Source: Gammaproteobacteria bacterium (GTDB lineage Bacteria > Pseudomonadota > Gammaproteobacteria > UBA6429 > Thiohalophilaceae). From it: a DNA stretch of 64,000 nt. The notes under the pieces are model-generated. The model saw only the letters and a program-made list of their open reading frames with translations. It did not search any database and was not told the origin of the DNA. Location: assembly GCA_024275115.1 (NCBI GenBank), contig JAJRZT010000021.1:1-64000 (forward strand), read 5' to 3'. The position numbers and the translations under genes were made by a program. Below are positions 46,114 through 56,113 of this stretch, piece by piece. The stretch's first letter is position 1. Every line of letters begins with the position of its first letter.

Positions 46114-47601
46114 TTGACACCACACGACATTGTTTTTATTAACCCACCCTATGAGCGTATTGCTGCGGGCTATGAGTTTGTTAAACACATTACCAATAAT
46201 TCCCCCTCATTGGGCTTGCTGCATTTAGCAGCCGAAGTACGGCAACAGGGTTTTAACCCGTCCATTATTGAAAGCGACATTTTTAATCTCAGCGTTAAAC
46301 AGGTTGCCGCACAGGTAATTAAACAAAATCCAAAATACGTCGGCATTACCTTATTCACTGTCGGCGTCTGGGGTGCGGCTGACATTGCAAAACGAATAAA
46401 AGCCGCTCTACCTGATACCACCATTATTGTTGGTGGGCCACATATTTCCTCTATGGGCACCGAAACCATCGAGCGCTTTAGCCAGTTTGATTATGCGGTG
46501 GACGGTGAAGGCGAAAAAGCCCTCTCCGAGCTACTTGAAGCACTCGAAAACGGTACTGATTTATTTAAGGTGCCCAGCCTGATTTACCGTGATGAATTTA
46601 TGACCCGCAAAACAGCCGGTAAACCCATTAACCGAGTGCTTGACGAACTACCCTTTCCCGCATGGGATTTATTACCGGATTTTCCGAAAGCTTACAAACC
46701 GGCTATTTATGACTTTCCGCGAGGCCCGGCTGCCACCATTGCCGCTTCACGCGGCTGTCCATTTCACTGTAAATTTTGCGACACCTCCACTTTCGGTGCC
46801 AGCGTGCGCCATTATTCACCCGCCATCGTGTTTAAAATGATGAAGCACCTCAACGACAAATACGGCGTAAGACACATTGCCTTTGTCGATGATTTATTTC
46901 TGGCCAGCAAGGTGCGGGTAAAAGAACTCTGCGAAATGATTCTTGAAGACGGCCTGAAAATGAGCTGGAGTTGCACCGCACGGGTCGATACTGTCAAACC
47001 GGATATTCTTGGGCTTATGAAACAGGCCGGCTGCTGGGAAATCAGCTTTGGTCTGGAAACCGGCTCCAATGATCTTTTAAAGAAAATGGATAAAAAAGCT
47101 GAAGTTGAAAAGTCCGAACAAGCCGTAAAATGGACCGCTGCCGCCGGTATTCGTACCAAAGGTTTATTTATGCTAGGTTTTCCAGGTGAAGATGAACACA
47201 CCATTCAACAAACCAAAGACTTTATTCGTAATATCCCGATGACTATTATGAACCTGACCAAATTCACCCCCTACCCCGGCTCCCCCATTTACCGTGAAAT
47301 CTACGGCACCAATATTCGCGATGACCACTGGGAAAAAATGAACGGCATGAACTTTGTCTGGGCGCCGGATGGGATCTCGGTAAAAGAACTGGACAAACAC
47401 TACCAGCAAATACTCAAAGCCTTTTATAAGCGCCCAAAAATTGGCCATTACTACCTTAAACTCACCTTGCAATACCCAAACCATTTTAGTCGTTTACTGC
47501 GCTTCGGTATTGGTTTTCTCAACGCCAAACTCGTTAGCCTGTTAAGTGGTCGTGGTGGCTTGCTGGTAAAAGAAGCCCCACATCTGGATCATAGCGATTA
47601 A
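46114..47601 (+). CDS. B12-binding-domain radical SAM enzyme
   Basis: A 495-residue class B radical SAM protein. Residues 1-140 form a cobalamin-binding fold (VFINPPYERIAAGY, TTIIVGGPHISS). The radical SAM core carries the cluster motif with Cys215, Cys219 and Cys222 (GCPFHCKFCDTSTFG), then FVDDLFLA and SFGLETGSNDLLKKM. The family (BchE/P-methylase type) methylates or rearranges unreactive carbons in lipids, cofactors and natural products; the substrate here is unknown. The start is TTG 46114. It lies directly upstream of trkA but has a 121-bp gap. Confidence 0.88.
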   Translation: MTPHDIVFINPPYERIAAGYEFVKHITNNSPSLGLLHLAAEVRQQGFNPSIIESDIFNLSVKQVAAQVIKQNPKYVGITLFTVGVWGAADIAKRIKAALPDTTIIVGGPHISSMGTETIERFSQFDYAVDGEGEKALSELLEALENGTDLFKVPSLIYRDEFMTRKTAGKPINRVLDELPFPAWDLLPDFPKAYKPAIYDFPRGPAATIAASRGCPFHCKFCDTSTFGASVRHYSPAIVFKMMKHLNDKYGVRHIAFVDDLFLASKVRVKELCEMILEDGLKMSWSCTARVDTVKPDILGLMKQAGCWEISFGLETGSNDLLKKMDKKAEVEKSEQAVKWTAAAGIRTKGLFMLGFPGEDEHTIQQTKDFIRNIPMTIMNLTKFTPYPGSPIYREIYGTNIRDDHWEKMNGMNFVWAPDGISVKELDKHYQQILKAFYKRPKIGHYYLKLTLQYPNHFSRLLRFGIGFLNAKLVSLLSGRGGLLVKEAPHLDHSD

Positions 47602-47722
47602 CCCTGCCTTGCCCCGCTTTTCTTCATAATATAAAGCATTGTAATACGGCCACCAACCGCTACAATACGCTTACAAGAACAATATTAAAGAGTCGCTAAA
47701 CGGCTCCATAAAACTATAAACT

Positions 47723-49099
47723 ATGAAAATTATTATTTTAGGTGCCGGGCAAGTTGGAAGTTCGCTGGCTGAAAACCTGGTTAGCGAAGACAATGACATC
47801 ACCATTGTCGACACCAACGAAGCGCAACTACGCAACCTGCAAGATCGACTTGATTTACGTACCGTGCATGGTCTTGCCTCACACCCGGATGTGCTGCGCA
47901 ATGCTGGTGCCGAAGATGCCGACATGATGATTGCCGTCACCGACAGCGATGAAACCAACCTGGTCGCCTGTCAAATAGCTTATACTTTATTTCACACCCC
48001 CACAAAAATTGCCCGAATCCGTGGCATGGGTTACTTAAAAGAAAGTGAAAAACTTTTTACTCAGGACGCTTTCCCGGTTGATGTGTCCATTAGCCCCGAA
48101 CAAATTATTACCGATAATATTTACCGTTTAATTAAACACCCCGGCTCATTACAGGTGCTCGACTTTGCCGAAGGCCAGGTACAAATGGTGGGTGTAAAAG
48201 CCTTTTATGGCGGCACATTAGTTGGCCGTGAGTTGCGTGCACTGCGCGAACATATACCCAACGTCGATACCCGGGTTGCCGCTATTTACCGGCGCGGCCA
48301 TGCCATCATCCCCGAAGGCCATACCGTTATTGAAGCCGACGATGAAGTATTTTTTATCGCCGCCACAAAAGATATTCGTGCCGTAATGAGTGAATTGCGC
48401 CGGGTAGACAGCCCTTACAAACGTATTATGATTGTTGGCGGTGGCAATATCGGCCGCCGTGTTGCCGCATCACTTGAGAAGGATTATAGCGTTAAGCTAA
48501 TCGACCACAACCCTATCCGCAGTGAAGAAATTGCCAATGAACTGGACAACACGCTGGTTATTCTGGGTGATGCGGCCGATGAAGAGCTGTTACAGGAAGA
48601 AGGCATTGAAAAAGTGGATGTGTTTTGCGCCTTAACCAACGATGACGAAGCCAATATTCTTTCGTCAATGCTGGCCAAGAGCATGGGCGCACGTAAAGTA
48701 ATGACCTTAATCAACCGCGCAGCCTATGTTGATCTTATTCAAAGTGGCAACATCGATATTGCGATTTCACCGCAACAGGCCACCATTGGCAGTTTGTTAA
48801 CCCATATTCGCCGCGGTGACGTTGTAAAAGTGCATTCCTTACGCCGCGGTGCAGCAGAAGCCATTGAAGCGATTGCACACGGTGAAGAAAGCTCATCTAA
48901 AGTGGTTGGCAAAGCCATCGAAGATATAAAGCTGCCACCCGGCACCACCATTGGCGCGATTGTTCGCGGCAAAGAAGTTATCATTGCGCACCACGACACC
49001 GTTATTCAATCCGAAGATCATGTTATTCTGTTTCTGGTTGATAAAAAATTCATTCCTGTTGTCGAGCGCTTATTCCAGGTCGGCATTACCTTTATCTAA
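47723..49099 (+). CDS. trkA: Trk potassium uptake regulatory subunit TrkA
   Basis: A 458-residue cytoplasmic subunit with two RCK units. Each has an NAD-binding Rossmann fold ([17 protein letters not shown] near residue 3, [19 protein letters not shown] near 236) followed by a TrkA_C domain. It gates the TrkH channel in response to nucleotides. The gene is 16 bp upstream of trkH, forming an operon; the order rsmB-trkA-trkH of Pseudomonas is interrupted here by many genes. Confidence 0.97.
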   Translation: MKIIILGAGQVGSSLAENLVSEDNDITIVDTNEAQLRNLQDRLDLRTVHGLASHPDVLRNAGAEDADMMIAVTDSDETNLVACQIAYTLFHTPTKIARIRGMGYLKESEKLFTQDAFPVDVSISPEQIITDNIYRLIKHPGSLQVLDFAEGQVQMVGVKAFYGGTLVGRELRALREHIPNVDTRVAAIYRRGHAIIPEGHTVIEADDEVFFIAATKDIRAVMSELRRVDSPYKRIMIVGGGNIGRRVAASLEKDYSVKLIDHNPIRSEEIANELDNTLVILGDAADEELLQEEGIEKVDVFCALTNDDEANILSSMLAKSMGARKVMTLINRAAYVDLIQSGNIDIAISPQQATIGSLLTHIRRGDVVKVHSLRRGAAEAIEAIAHGEESSSKVVGKAIEDIKLPPGTTIGAIVRGKEVIIAHHDTVIQSEDHVILFLVDKKFIPVVERLFQVGITFI

Positions 49100-49115
49100 A
49101 GATTAATAAAATACG

Positions 49116-50570
49116 ATGCAATTTTTTGCTATACAAAGAATTATTGGCTTGTTGTTAGTGATCTTCAGTATCACCCAACTCCCCCCGGTTATTGTTTCTT
49201 TAATTTATAACGATGGTGCCCTTAATGCTTTCCTCGTTACTTTTTTTGTAACCATTGCCACAGGTGCTGCTCTTTGGCTGCCTGTTTATAAATCACGAAA
49301 AGAACTGCGCTTACGTGATGGCTTTATTGTCGTGGTTGCCTTCTGGACGGTGCTGGGTTTATTTGGCTCATTACCACTCATACTTTCAGAACACGTTACT
49401 ATATCCATTACTGATTCTATTTTTGAATCCATCTCTGGGTTAACCACAACTGGCGCCACCGTTATTACCAACATTGAATCGCTGCCAAAATCCATACTCT
49501 ATTATCGACAGCAATTACAATGGTTGGGCGGTATGGGTATTGTTGTTTTAGCGGTTGCCATTATGCCAATGCTCGGCATTGGTGGTATGCAACTGTACCG
49601 TGCAGAAACACCAGGGCCCATGAAAGACAGTAAACTCACACCTCGTTTAACTGAAACAGCAAAAGCACTCTGGTATATCTACCTTACACTTACCATCCTC
49701 TGCGCACTTGGCTACTGGGCTGCGGGTATGACTGTTTTTGATGCGATTGCTCACAGCTTTTCTACTGTTTCCATTGGTGGCTTTTCAACACATGACAACA
49801 GCATGGCCTACTTTATTGACAAACCTTTAATTGAAGTAACCGCCATTATCTTTATGTTTATTTCCGGCATTAACTTTGCTCTGCATTTTACTTCATGGCG
49901 AAGTCGCAGCATTAAAGCCTATTTAATGGATGCAGAATTTAAAACTTACCTTTCACTTATGCTTATTGCCATTGTGATCGCAACAAGTTATTTATTTTAT
50001 ACCAATCATTTTCCAACAACCAATCAAACGATTTTAAACAGTGTTTTTCAGGTTGTATCCATCGGCACAACCACGGGCTTCACCACACAGGAATACCATT
50101 TATGGCCCGGCTTCCTGCCTATTATGTTACTGTTTCTAAGTTTTGTGGGTGGCTGTGCAGGTTCAACCGGTGGCGGAATGAAAGTTATTCGATTCCTGCT
50201 TTTATTTAAGCAGGGCAAGCGCGAAATCATGCGTGTTATTCACCCGAATGCCATACTCACTATTAAAATAGGTGGCAAGCCGTTACAAACCCGCGTTATC
50301 GAATCCGTATGGGGGTTTTTCTCTGTCTATGTTGCTGTCTTCAGCATTATGCTTTTAGCGTTGATGGCATTAGGGCTGGATCAAGTCACCGCCTTTTCTG
50401 CTGTTGCCGCCTGCCTGAATAACCTTGGCCCCGGGCTTAATGAAGTAGCTCTTAACTATGCCAGCCTGGATGACAGTGTTAAATGGATACTTTGCTTTGC
50501 CATGCTACTAGGGCGGTTAGAAATCTTTACCCTGCTAGTATTGTTAACCCCTGCATTCTGGAGACGTTAA
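49116..50570 (+). CDS. trkH: Trk potassium uptake membrane protein
   Basis: A 484-residue inner-membrane potassium channel subunit of the TrkH/TrkI family with four membrane-pore-membrane repeats. Filter regions are visible as GLTTTGATVI, VSIGGFSTHD, GTTTGFTTQ and NNLGPGLNE, and CAGSTGGGMKVIR is a family hallmark. The length fits a full protein. It works with TrkA encoded just upstream. Confidence 0.96.
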   Translation: MQFFAIQRIIGLLLVIFSITQLPPVIVSLIYNDGALNAFLVTFFVTIATGAALWLPVYKSRKELRLRDGFIVVVAFWTVLGLFGSLPLILSEHVTISITDSIFESISGLTTTGATVITNIESLPKSILYYRQQLQWLGGMGIVVLAVAIMPMLGIGGMQLYRAETPGPMKDSKLTPRLTETAKALWYIYLTLTILCALGYWAAGMTVFDAIAHSFSTVSIGGFSTHDNSMAYFIDKPLIEVTAIIFMFISGINFALHFTSWRSRSIKAYLMDAEFKTYLSLMLIAIVIATSYLFYTNHFPTTNQTILNSVFQVVSIGTTTGFTTQEYHLWPGFLPIMLLFLSFVGGCAGSTGGGMKVIRFLLLFKQGKREIMRVIHPNAILTIKIGGKPLQTRVIESVWGFFSVYVAVFSIMLLALMALGLDQVTAFSAVAACLNNLGPGLNEVALNYASLDDSVKWILCFAMLLGRLEIFTLLVLLTPAFWRR

Positions 50571-50653
50571 TTTGCGGAACTGGCAACATACGCAAACATC
50601 ATAAATGCTCCCCATCATAAGGGCACGTCTTTTTAAAGTTACCTTATTCGAAC

Positions 50654-51043
50654 TTACAGACTGCTCAACTGTGAATTAATACGCTGCTCCAGGTTTTTAA
50701 TCCAGTTGTTATAACTGCGGTGGATATTTGTACCGTCATAATTTAAGCCCGCACTGTCTTTATAGTCAATACTAAACTTCTTTTTATCGTATTTAATTTC
50801 TACTTTTGCCATATGGTTACGCACAAAAATTGTTGCAATAATTAAACCAGGTTTAACTGGTTTCATACCCCAACCAATGCTTTGCCCTGCACGTATAATT
50901 GCTTTCTTTACATCTTTTTCAGTATATTGACCCGATGCCATCACCGGTGCTTCGCTAACCGTTCGTATAGGGTTTGCACGGCAACCAATCATGGTAACCA
51001 CTAAAATAGTAAGAATGAGTGCTGAAATCTTTTTAAGTGACAT
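50654..51043 (-). CDS. Small lipoprotein of unknown function
   Basis: A 129-residue protein with a lipoprotein signal (ISALILTILVVTMIGC, lipid Cys21). The mature part has a conserved look, with YTEKDVKKAIIRAGQSIGW and KVEIKYDKKKFSIDY, ending in a helical NNWIKNLEQRINSQL. Similar small lipoproteins occur in other proteobacteria without known role. It is alone on the minus strand between trkH and the glycosyltransferase fusion. Confidence 0.8.
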   Translation of the reverse strand: MSLKKISALILTILVVTMIGCRANPIRTVSEAPVMASGQYTEKDVKKAIIRAGQSIGWGMKPVKPGLIIATIFVRNHMAKVEIKYDKKKFSIDYKDSAGLNYDGTNIHRSYNNWIKNLEQRINSQLSSL

Positions 51044-51204
51044 AATTTTTCCTTAAATATTCAATGTTTTAATATTATTCTCAGGCCTTTACCTTATAAT
51101 AACGCCTGACACTTATAAGCGTCAATTTCCAATGACTGTAGCGTATTTCGCTTTCAAAATACAATTAAAAATAGACGTAAATTTAACCATATATAACTTA
51201 GCCA

Positions 51205-52626
51205 ATGAGAACAACCATGCAAATTGCTGTCGTTATCCCGGCATTCAACGAACAACGCAGTATTGTTGATGTTGCCACGCGCGCCTTACAGCAAGCCGAC
51301 CACGTTATTGTTGTTGACGATGGCTCAAGCGATCAAACCCTTGCTCTCGCACAAGGCTTACAAAAAACCCACAGTAAACTGGTTGTATTAGCGAATGGGC
51401 AAAATAGGGGTAAAGCCGCCACGCTCTGGGCAGGCATGCAATATGCAGAAAAACTGAAGGTCGATGCCGTCATTACACTTGATGGTGACGGCCAGCACTG
51501 CCCCGAAGATATTCCACGCTTTATACAAACAGCCCAACAGCAGCCTCAAACCATTATTATTGGTGCCCGGCTGGCCGATAAAAGTGCGATACCTGCAAAA
51601 CGTTATTATGCCAATAAGTTTGCCAACTTCTGGCTGTCATGGGCTGCCGGCTATGTGATTGATGACAGCCAGTCGGGCTTTCGTCTATACCCGAGTAAAC
51701 TTATCAGGCAATTAACACCCGATATTCAGCGCTCTAAAAGTTTTGTCTTTGAAAGTGAAATCCTCATCAGTGCCGCCAAATTAAACATTACAAGCATTCC
51801 GATAAAAATAGAAGCCATTTACAATGCCGATGCCCGACCCTCTCACTTTCGTGGTGTTACCGACATTCTTTTAATTACCCGAATGGTAGCATGGTCACTG
51901 TTTAGTCGTGGTATGCATCCATTGGGGCTATTTAATATTACCGTTATGCATGCACTGAAAGGTAAACACTCCAAAGCCATCGGAGCAGACGGCTTTGCAA
52001 TGCTACTGCTTTCCACTCTTATTATTTTACTCACCGGCGGATTGAGTTATCTTTATTTTTTATATAAAACACTCCGTATGGCAAAGAACGCACCCAGCTA
52101 TGTCAGCGACACAGAAATTTTGTTATTACCAGGCATGCGGCTTAAAAAAAATAACGTAAATAAACTCTACCAGCAACGTCTGGATAAAGCAGAAGAACTA
52201 CTCAGCAGCCAACCTGACTTAAAAATTATTATTCTCGGCGGTTTAACCGGCAATGCCAGCATTACCGAGGCCCAGGCCGGTAAAAATTATTTAACGAATA
52301 AAAATATTACATCTGACCGTATTATTACAGAACACCAGTCACGCCATACACTGGAAAATTTAAAATATTCTAAAGAACTTATTAATGAAATGAGAATTAC
52401 AAAAATAGCCTTGCTAACCAACCGTTTTCATTTGTACCGCGCATTAACACTGGCACGTGGCTTTAAACTCTACGCCAAACCCTGTGCGGCCAAAAATATT
52501 TTCTTATACAAGCCTGGCAATATACTAAGAGTTTTAACCGAAGCCTTTTTTAATCACTGGTATACTGTTGGGAAAGCCTATGCCTTTACAACAAAAAATA
52601 AAAAAATGATAAACCGTATCAGCTAA
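51205..52626 (+). CDS. Glycosyltransferase family 2 fused to a DUF218 (YdcF-like) domain
   Basis: A 473-residue fusion. Residues 1-235 are a GT2 domain (VVIPAFNEQRSIVDVA, IVVDDGSSDQT, ITLDGDGQHCPEDI with the DxD, DSQSGFRLYP). A membrane helix lies near 273-292. Residues 305-455 are a DUF218/YdcF-like domain (LLLPGMRLKKNN, IIILGGLTGNASITEAQAG, RHTLENL, LLTNRFHLYRAL). The domains normally occur in separate proteins; together they may build and modify a lipid-linked glycan at the membrane. Start is ATG 51205 or 51217; no clear ribosome site separates them. The DUF2236 gene follows 36 bp later. Confidence 0.85.
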   Translation: MRTTMQIAVVIPAFNEQRSIVDVATRALQQADHVIVVDDGSSDQTLALAQGLQKTHSKLVVLANGQNRGKAATLWAGMQYAEKLKVDAVITLDGDGQHCPEDIPRFIQTAQQQPQTIIIGARLADKSAIPAKRYYANKFANFWLSWAAGYVIDDSQSGFRLYPSKLIRQLTPDIQRSKSFVFESEILISAAKLNITSIPIKIEAIYNADARPSHFRGVTDILLITRMVAWSLFSRGMHPLGLFNITVMHALKGKHSKAIGADGFAMLLLSTLIILLTGGLSYLYFLYKTLRMAKNAPSYVSDTEILLLPGMRLKKNNVNKLYQQRLDKAEELLSSQPDLKIIILGGLTGNASITEAQAGKNYLTNKNITSDRIITEHQSRHTLENLKYSKELINEMRITKIALLTNRFHLYRALTLARGFKLYAKPCAAKNIFLYKPGNILRVLTEAFFNHWYTVGKAYAFTTKNKKMINRIS

Positions 52627-52662
52627 TTAATAAACGTAAATAGAAATATTAGGGGGACAACA

Positions 52663-54054
52663 ATGAATAATAATACACCAGTAAAACCATCACCTTTTAC
52701 GCAACAACAACTCGATGCCTACCGCCGCCAGGGCGACCCACTGGCAGATGAAGTGATTGATGCCTTTGCGGCCCAATATGGCGCATCGATTCAGGAACTG
52801 GCAGAAAAACTCCAGAATATTATTAGAATGCCAACCGAAGACGATATGCTGAGTATTATTAATCGTATTTTCCCGGATGATGAAAATATTCGAAATGCCC
52901 TTGAAAAATATTTTACCCAGGCTACCTCATTACCTGACTGGGTCGATGCAGATAAATTAAATTTAGGTGGCCAGGTTTTTCAGGATCATTTATTCAGTGG
53001 TTTTATGGTGCTCGGCTGCTCCAGTTTACCCATTTGCTATGTATGCCGACCCGATGTAAAAGTATTAAGTTTTACAAGACGCTTAATCGACGACGCACCA
53101 AGACGGCTGGTCGAAACATCACAAATGGTAACCGATGTAATGAGCACCGGCGGTCTTACCATCAAGGATGGCCGATTAGCCGGTAAAGGGGTACAGTCCA
53201 TTTTAAAAATACGCTTAATCCATGCATCAATTCGCCACTTACTATTACAAAAGGAAAAATTATTAGCCGCCCACCCGCACGCAAATGATATTGACCCTAA
53301 AAATTTCCTGCTAGCCTATGTGTACGACTCCATTAAGGATCAATGCCACTGGTATGGTGACGCTAAACCGGATGCATGGAACGAAGAAAAAGATGGCATC
53401 CCCATTAATAAAGAAGCTCTTGCTGAAACCCTGCTGACCTTTTCATTTTTAATTTTACGCGGTTTACACAAAATTGGTGTACATCTTAATGCAAACCAGC
53501 AAAACGCCTATTTGCATAGCTGGAATATTGCCGGTTATATTCTCGGCGTCGATGAAAAATTTTTGCAGCACTTTAATAATTTCAAAAATACTGAAGTTAT
53601 TTATGAACAAATACTTCAACGCCGCTTTGGCTCAACAAAAGACGGCATTTTATTACAACAATCTCTACTGGAAGTTTTTTCTGACAATGCTGCACGCCTT
53701 ATTCCTTTCGGTCGCATTTTACATGTGCGCCGTTTGGCAAGGCTGGTTACTTCCAAATTAATATCTGAAGAATGCTACACGGCTCTCGGTTTAAAACTTA
53801 GCCTTTATGATAAATTTATACGTATGTTTGTATGGATGGGCGTTCGTACATTCGGCTGGTTTGTAAACCATGGTTGGCTACGCCCCATCGCCGATTATAT
53901 GTTTGGCCGTATTGCTCAATCTTTATGGGACTGGCGAGCCGACTTTTCTGAGCAGCAAACTAAACAAAGTCATGATAAACATGGCATTTGTAACCCGCTC
54001 GTTATCCCGCGCCACTTAATTAAAACAAGCCACTTATCAACTTCAAAAAAATAA
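52663..54054 (+). CDS. DUF2236 (MpaB/latex-clearing-protein-like) oxygenase
   Basis: A 463-residue protein of the DUF2236/oxygenase MpaB family, related to the b-type haem rubber oxygenase Lcp. Supporting segments are GDPLADEVIDAF near residue 24, RRLVETSQMVTDVM (148-160) whose Arg-x3-Thr spacing matches the Lcp Arg/Thr pair, and the helix IRLIHASIRHLLL with His187 and His192 as haem-ligand candidates. No export signal is visible, unlike secreted Lcp. The substrate is unknown. A strong AGGGGGA precedes the ATG, and the stop overlaps the next start (TAATG). Confidence 0.8.
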   Translation: MNNNTPVKPSPFTQQQLDAYRRQGDPLADEVIDAFAAQYGASIQELAEKLQNIIRMPTEDDMLSIINRIFPDDENIRNALEKYFTQATSLPDWVDADKLNLGGQVFQDHLFSGFMVLGCSSLPICYVCRPDVKVLSFTRRLIDDAPRRLVETSQMVTDVMSTGGLTIKDGRLAGKGVQSILKIRLIHASIRHLLLQKEKLLAAHPHANDIDPKNFLLAYVYDSIKDQCHWYGDAKPDAWNEEKDGIPINKEALAETLLTFSFLILRGLHKIGVHLNANQQNAYLHSWNIAGYILGVDEKFLQHFNNFKNTEVIYEQILQRRFGSTKDGILLQQSLLEVFSDNAARLIPFGRILHVRRLARLVTSKLISEECYTALGLKLSLYDKFIRMFVWMGVRTFGWFVNHGWLRPIADYMFGRIAQSLWDWRADFSEQQTKQSHDKHGICNPLVIPRHLIKTSHLSTSKK

Positions 54055-55001
54055 TGAAAAAAACACTAAAGGAAAGCATTCAAATACAACGCGAGGCGCT
54101 GGAAAAAAGTCTGGCCGCACCACTGGCAAAAATTGCCTTTGCTTGTGAAGCTGCCTGGCCAGACAGGAATGCCCTAAACGATGTACTGCTAAAATCACTC
54201 AATACCATTCCGAACTGTACCTTTTTATATGCGCTAGACACCAGCGGCATACAAATTAGTGACAACATATCCAAGGACGGGTTAATCGTCGAACACTTTG
54301 GCCGCGACCGCTCTAAACGTCCTTATATGAAAGAGTTAGTCCCAGTAAGCGGTTTTTTACTTTCAGAAGCATACATCAGTTTACGTATTGCACGCCCTTC
54401 GCTTACTGCTTTACAGGTTATGCGCAAAGGCAACGAAGTGGTTGGCTTTATTGGTGCCGATTTTGATTTACGTAATCTGCCTGTTACCGCAGAAATGTAT
54501 GAAGAACCATCACAATGGCGACAAATTAAAGGCGATGCTGCCATTCGTGGCACCTTGTTCCAACAAACACGCGCAGAAAGTTTGCTCGACAAACAAATCG
54601 ATCTTGTCATGTCCATACTAGAAGAACTTTGCGTTGCCCACGGGATGTTTCAGTCAGTCATTCACTTTTCCAGCAGCCGCGCAACCATCTGGTTAATGAA
54701 CGACCCTTATCGCTACCATATTTTACAAGCCGACGAATTAACCGACCCAGACATCTGCCTGGCTTACCCCCTGCATAAATACCCCAAAGATGCATTAATA
54801 CCCGCCGAAGCAATCAGCAGTATTATGGATAACATGAAACAACTCCGCTTTACCGACGAAAATATTTATTTACGCTCGGCCTCCATTAATATATTCAACG
54901 GCATGGTCAGCCTGACCTTTTCATGTGACGGCTCACACTATATGCCTTATAAAGAATTTATTGATAAAAATATCCGTTTTTGGGTGGGTAGTGCAACATA
55001 A
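54054..55001 (+). CDS. PDC sensor domain protein
   Basis: A 315-residue protein with no membrane helix. The N-terminal half is a PDC/Cache-like sensor fold (YALDTSGIQISDNI, GRDRSKRPYMKELV, FLLSEAYISLRIARPSLTALQ, VVGFIGADFDL). The C-terminal half (about 195-315) is unrecognised, with a Trp-rich ATIWLMNDPYRYHIL segment. There is no output domain such as a kinase or GGDEF. It is coupled to the DUF2236 gene by a one-base overlap, so it may sense the substrate or product of that oxygenase. Confidence 0.7.
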   Translation: MKKTLKESIQIQREALEKSLAAPLAKIAFACEAAWPDRNALNDVLLKSLNTIPNCTFLYALDTSGIQISDNISKDGLIVEHFGRDRSKRPYMKELVPVSGFLLSEAYISLRIARPSLTALQVMRKGNEVVGFIGADFDLRNLPVTAEMYEEPSQWRQIKGDAAIRGTLFQQTRAESLLDKQIDLVMSILEELCVAHGMFQSVIHFSSSRATIWLMNDPYRYHILQADELTDPDICLAYPLHKYPKDALIPAEAISSIMDNMKQLRFTDENIYLRSASINIFNGMVSLTFSCDGSHYMPYKEFIDKNIRFWVGSAT

Positions 55002-55178
55002 ACACAAACAACCTCTTTATTCTAAATAGTTTTTCTGCACTAACCATACTTTCCTACCGCGAGCCTTTGCCGTATTTATTTTTCTTAAATATTAAGCGTC
55101 AGAGTATCAAAATAAACGACAGGGCAAGCAAATGCTTGTTTTTATAGAATATAAACTCGCCCAAAGATTAAAAGTTTG

Positions 55179-55351
55179 CTACTTATTAAACACAAAGCTG
55201 GTTTACTTAATTTAGCGGAAGAATTGGGTAATGTCTCCAGAGCTTGTAAAGTGATGGGCGTATCTCGTGATACATTCTATCGCTATCAAGAACTGGTGAA
55301 GAAGGTGGAATCGATAATCTTATCGAAAAAACAAGACGCAAACCTAATTTA
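55179..55351 (+). mobile_element. Relic of an IS481-type transposase
   Basis: The frame reads LLIKHKAGLLNLAEELGN, then VSRACKVMGVSRDTFYRYQ, the standard N-terminus of IS481-family transposases. One base is missing near 55301, after which GGIDNLIEKTRRKPNL follows in the next frame. The catalytic domain is absent. The element is dead but marks the left side of an accessory patch. Confidence 0.8.
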
Positions 55352-55577
55352 ATATGGGGGAAATGCCTGAAAGCCCACTGTTACAACTTCTGGGCTATTG
55401 GAATCTTTTAAATGATACTGCCCGCTCAATTGGCGAATTGTTCAATTCTGTGAATAACATAAAACCCTATAAGGCGTCCAGTTTACCCCTTAACGCGCCG
55501 CTGCGCTCTGCTTTAAGGCCAAATTAACTATAACATTATGTGTAAAAAATGTAGCGCATGACATATGTTTTGTTACA
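55352..55577. other. Non-coding stretch between the IS481 relic and the His-rich gene
   Basis: No gene is visible. A GC-richer piece at about 55470-55530 has the inverted pair CCTTAA / TTAAGG around GCGC-rich DNA and stands out from its AT-rich surroundings. It may be an IS or integron-site remnant. The rest includes the probable promoter of the metal-type operon. Confidence 0.35.
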
Positions 55578-56009
55578 ATGAACAAAGTTATGGGCATAAA
55601 AACAACTAAAATTTGGTCTAATCACTTGCTGTTACTGTTGCTAGTAACGGCTTTTCTTACTATGCAGTGGTCATCTGCTCACATCCATTTAAGTGAGCAA
55701 CACAATCATGATGGGATACATCACCAGCATCAGACTAAAACACATGCACATAATGTAACAAATCAAACGGGTGCTATTGATTTCTCACACCAAACAAGTC
55801 ATGCCGATGTCATTGACCTTGTTTATGAATGCAGTTTTCCCAAACAAACAAAACAGAACAGCCCCTCAATTGCTTTAGTTTCCAAGTTTGCTATCCCACT
55901 ACAGTCATTGTTGCTGGTCAGCATTAAAACGCCAGCGATGACAACGACTAAGATAAGCTATTTCGAGCTTTCAACAGTCAATCCACGCGCCCCGCCACAC
56001 CACTCTTAA
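55578..56009 (+). CDS. Small exported His-rich protein
   Basis: A 143-residue protein with an N-terminal hydrophobic signal (HLLLLLLVTAFLTMQWSSA). A His-rich segment follows (HIHLSEQHNHDGIHHQHQ), then a second hydrophobic stretch and a terminal PRAPPHHS. This build is common in small proteins encoded in metal-resistance loci, including the RAPP end. It probably binds divalent metal in the periplasm. It is the first gene of an apparent set with the HupE fusion, a tiny lipoprotein and DUF6488. Start may be 55578 or the ATG at 55590. Confidence 0.6.
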   Translation: MNKVMGIKTTKIWSNHLLLLLLVTAFLTMQWSSAHIHLSEQHNHDGIHHQHQTKTHAHNVTNQTGAIDFSHQTSHADVIDLVYECSFPKQTKQNSPSIALVSKFAIPLQSLLLVSIKTPAMTTTKISYFELSTVNPRAPPHHS

Positions 56010-56113
56010 ATTTTTTATTGTAAAACCTGTTATCAGCCGTTGTGCTGTTTCAGTCGTTTTAATTATTTTAGAGCGATTGCTGTCGTCCTAAATAAAAATT
56101 TAATGAGGTATTT

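Noticed and set aside
46812-47204. 130-codon open frame opposite the radical SAM gene
   Set aside because: A shadow frame; the + strand gene is strongly conserved here.
55470-55540. Possible integron attC-like or IS end sequence
   Set aside because: The CCTTAA/TTAAGG pair and GC-rich core are suggestive, but no proper RYYYAAC/GTTRRRY pair is found and no integrase is nearby.
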